Assembly: GCA_004000625.1 (NCBI GenBank) | Contig: SAUS01000001.1 | Coordinates: 1 to 64,000, forward strand | DNA: 64,000 nt | Reading direction: 5' to 3' | Source: Candidatus Cibiobacter qucibialis | Lineage (GTDB): Bacteria > Bacillota > Clostridia > Oscillospirales > Ruminococcaceae | Shown here: positions 63,342-64,000 of the stretch, one piece after another | Numbering within the stretch: the stretch's first letter is position 1 | Layout: each line of letters starts with the position of its first letter | Made by a program: the position numbers and the translations under genes | The notes under the pieces: model-generated | What the model saw: only the letters and a program-made list of their open reading frames with translations | Database searches by the model: none | Told to the model about the DNA's origin: nothing

Positions 63342-63533
63342 TCAGCCGTCAACGGATTCAATCGCGCCAACGGGGCAGGTCTGCATGGCATCGGTGGCGG
63401 CGGCTTCATCGGGGCCGGTTACATCGGCAGGGGCAGCGGCTGCGGTGCCGCCGTCCGTCATGGTAAAAACTTCGGGGCAGGTGCTCACGCACAAACCGCA
63501 GCCGATGCAGTCGGCATTTACATGGAACTTCAT
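63342..63533 (-). CDS. Single-cluster 4Fe-4S ferredoxin
   Basis: The 63-residue electron carrier has the motif C9-x2-C12-x2-C15 (CIGCGLC), an extra Cys19 followed by Pro, and a distal Cys-Pro (TCPVGAIE). That is enough for one [4Fe-4S] cluster; a second cluster cannot be built from the remaining residues. The middle is Ala/Asp-rich. It is monocistronic, with an AGGATGA site before its ATG. Partners are not shown by its neighbours. Confidence 0.9.
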   Translation of the reverse strand: MKFHVNADCIGCGLCVSTCPEVFTMTDGGTAAAAPADVTGPDEAAATDAMQTCPVGAIESVDG

Positions 63534-63586
63534 GGGCAGTCATCCTTTCACGATGTGTTATCAACAGTATGCCCAATCAGCGGCAA

Positions 63587-64000
63587 TCAATCCATGCTTT
63601 CTGCGTTTTCTGCGGCGGCTTCCCCGGCGGCATAGGTTTCGTTGGTGTGGCCTGCAAAGGGGTAGGTACGGGTTTCGGTGGCGGTAATGCTGGTTACGCC
63701 GAACCAGCGGGCGCGGCCCAAAGCGAGGGAATCCTCACCGTTTTCGCGGATATCCGGCAGGCCGTATGCGCCGCACCATTTGGTGTAGGGTTCGATACCA
63801 TAGCTAATAATGTTAGCTGCGGCGGGCTCATCCAGCTCGCTAATCTCCTGCCGCAGCGTCTGGGTGCGCACATGGTCCATCATCCAGTAGCTGGCAATGT
63901 CATACCCGGCTTCCAGCATGTGGATGCCGCAGACGATCCCCACGCAGGCGCTCAGGTAGGCAAGGCCCCGGCGGAACGCTTTGATGTTCAGCTGTACCAG
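63587..64000 (-). CDS. Membrane protein of unknown function, 5' end outside the window
   Basis: The frame is open to the window edge, so the N terminus is missing; at least 137 residues are visible (the GTG at 63943 is internal). A hydrophobic segment (around GLAYLSACVGIVCGIHML) is followed by a soluble part with several Tyr, Trp and acidic residues (RQEISELDEPAAANIISYGI) and an Ala/Glu-rich end. I recognise no family. It might be an anchored protein with an external domain. Confidence 0.6.
   Translation of the reverse strand: MVQLNIKAFRRGLAYLSACVGIVCGIHMLEAGYDIASYWMMDHVRTQTLRQEISELDEPAAANIISYGIEPYTKWCGAYGLPDIRENGEDSLALGRARWFGVTSITATETRTYPFAGHTNETYAAGEAAAENAESMD

Overview
The window looks like the chromosome of a GC-rich Gram-positive anaerobe of the class Clostridia, most probably an Oscillospiraceae/Ruminococcaceae member of the Faecalibacterium/Gemmiger/Subdoligranulum type. 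The grounds are strong AGGAGG ribosome binding sites, sigma-A promoters, Firmicutes-type HPr with His15 and Ser46, a PadR-DUF1700 operon, YlxM-Ffh order and high coding GC. This placement is inference from gene content, not from a marker phylogeny.

Layout. 1-1852: a repeat copy and a PadR/DUF1700 envelope-stress-like operon. 2107-3612: IMP dehydrogenase. 3855-10753: a peptide ABC importer (lipoprotein, two permeases, two ATPases) followed by a cytoplasmic NlpC/P60 peptidase of YkfC type. 11040-11464: divergent tRNA-Tyr and tRNA-Leu. 11622-12515: a divergent cysteine-synthase-like enzyme. 12839-17051: ylxM-ffh-rpsP-khpA-rimM-trmD, the last fused to an acetyltransferase. 17323-20964: HPr, UvrC, RsmD and a coiled-coil protein. 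21125-32561: a division and cell wall cluster (mraZ, rsmH, ftsL, PASTA-PBP, murF, mraY, ftsW, murG, ftsQ) preceded by a four-unit MraZ operator and a perfect DnaA box. 32701-34551: ECF sigma, zinc-finger anti-sigma and an anchored protein.

From 34968 to 48095 the minus strand carries purE-C-F-M-N-purO-AICARFT-D-L-B. The last two steps to IMP are made by separate enzymes: a stand-alone AICAR transformylase and an archaeal-type PurO cyclohydrolase. From 48545 to 58325 lies a surface polysaccharide cluster: UDP-L-FucNAc synthesis (CapE, CapF, CapG), a WbuB-like transferase, a GT2, DUF2304, MBOAT acyltransferase, an SGNH-like partner and a convergent NeuD-like acyltransferase. Then come PepT (58542-59765), a small module with an XRE repressor, three matching operator dyads and a 708-residue phage-tail-like polysaccharide deacetylase (60395-63120), tRNA-Gly(CCC), a ferredoxin and a gene cut by the window end.

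The intergenic gaps hold at least four families of small non-coding repeats: a ~180-bp MITE-like element with ~21-bp inverted ends (four long copies plus one short derivative), short palindromes headed by GTAGGG, a TTAGGAG-bounded element that brackets capG as direct repeats, and an AT-rich-ended element. The most promising candidate for something not described is the repressor/operator/tail-fibre-deacetylase module at 60395-63120. No CRISPR array, transposase or rRNA gene was seen.
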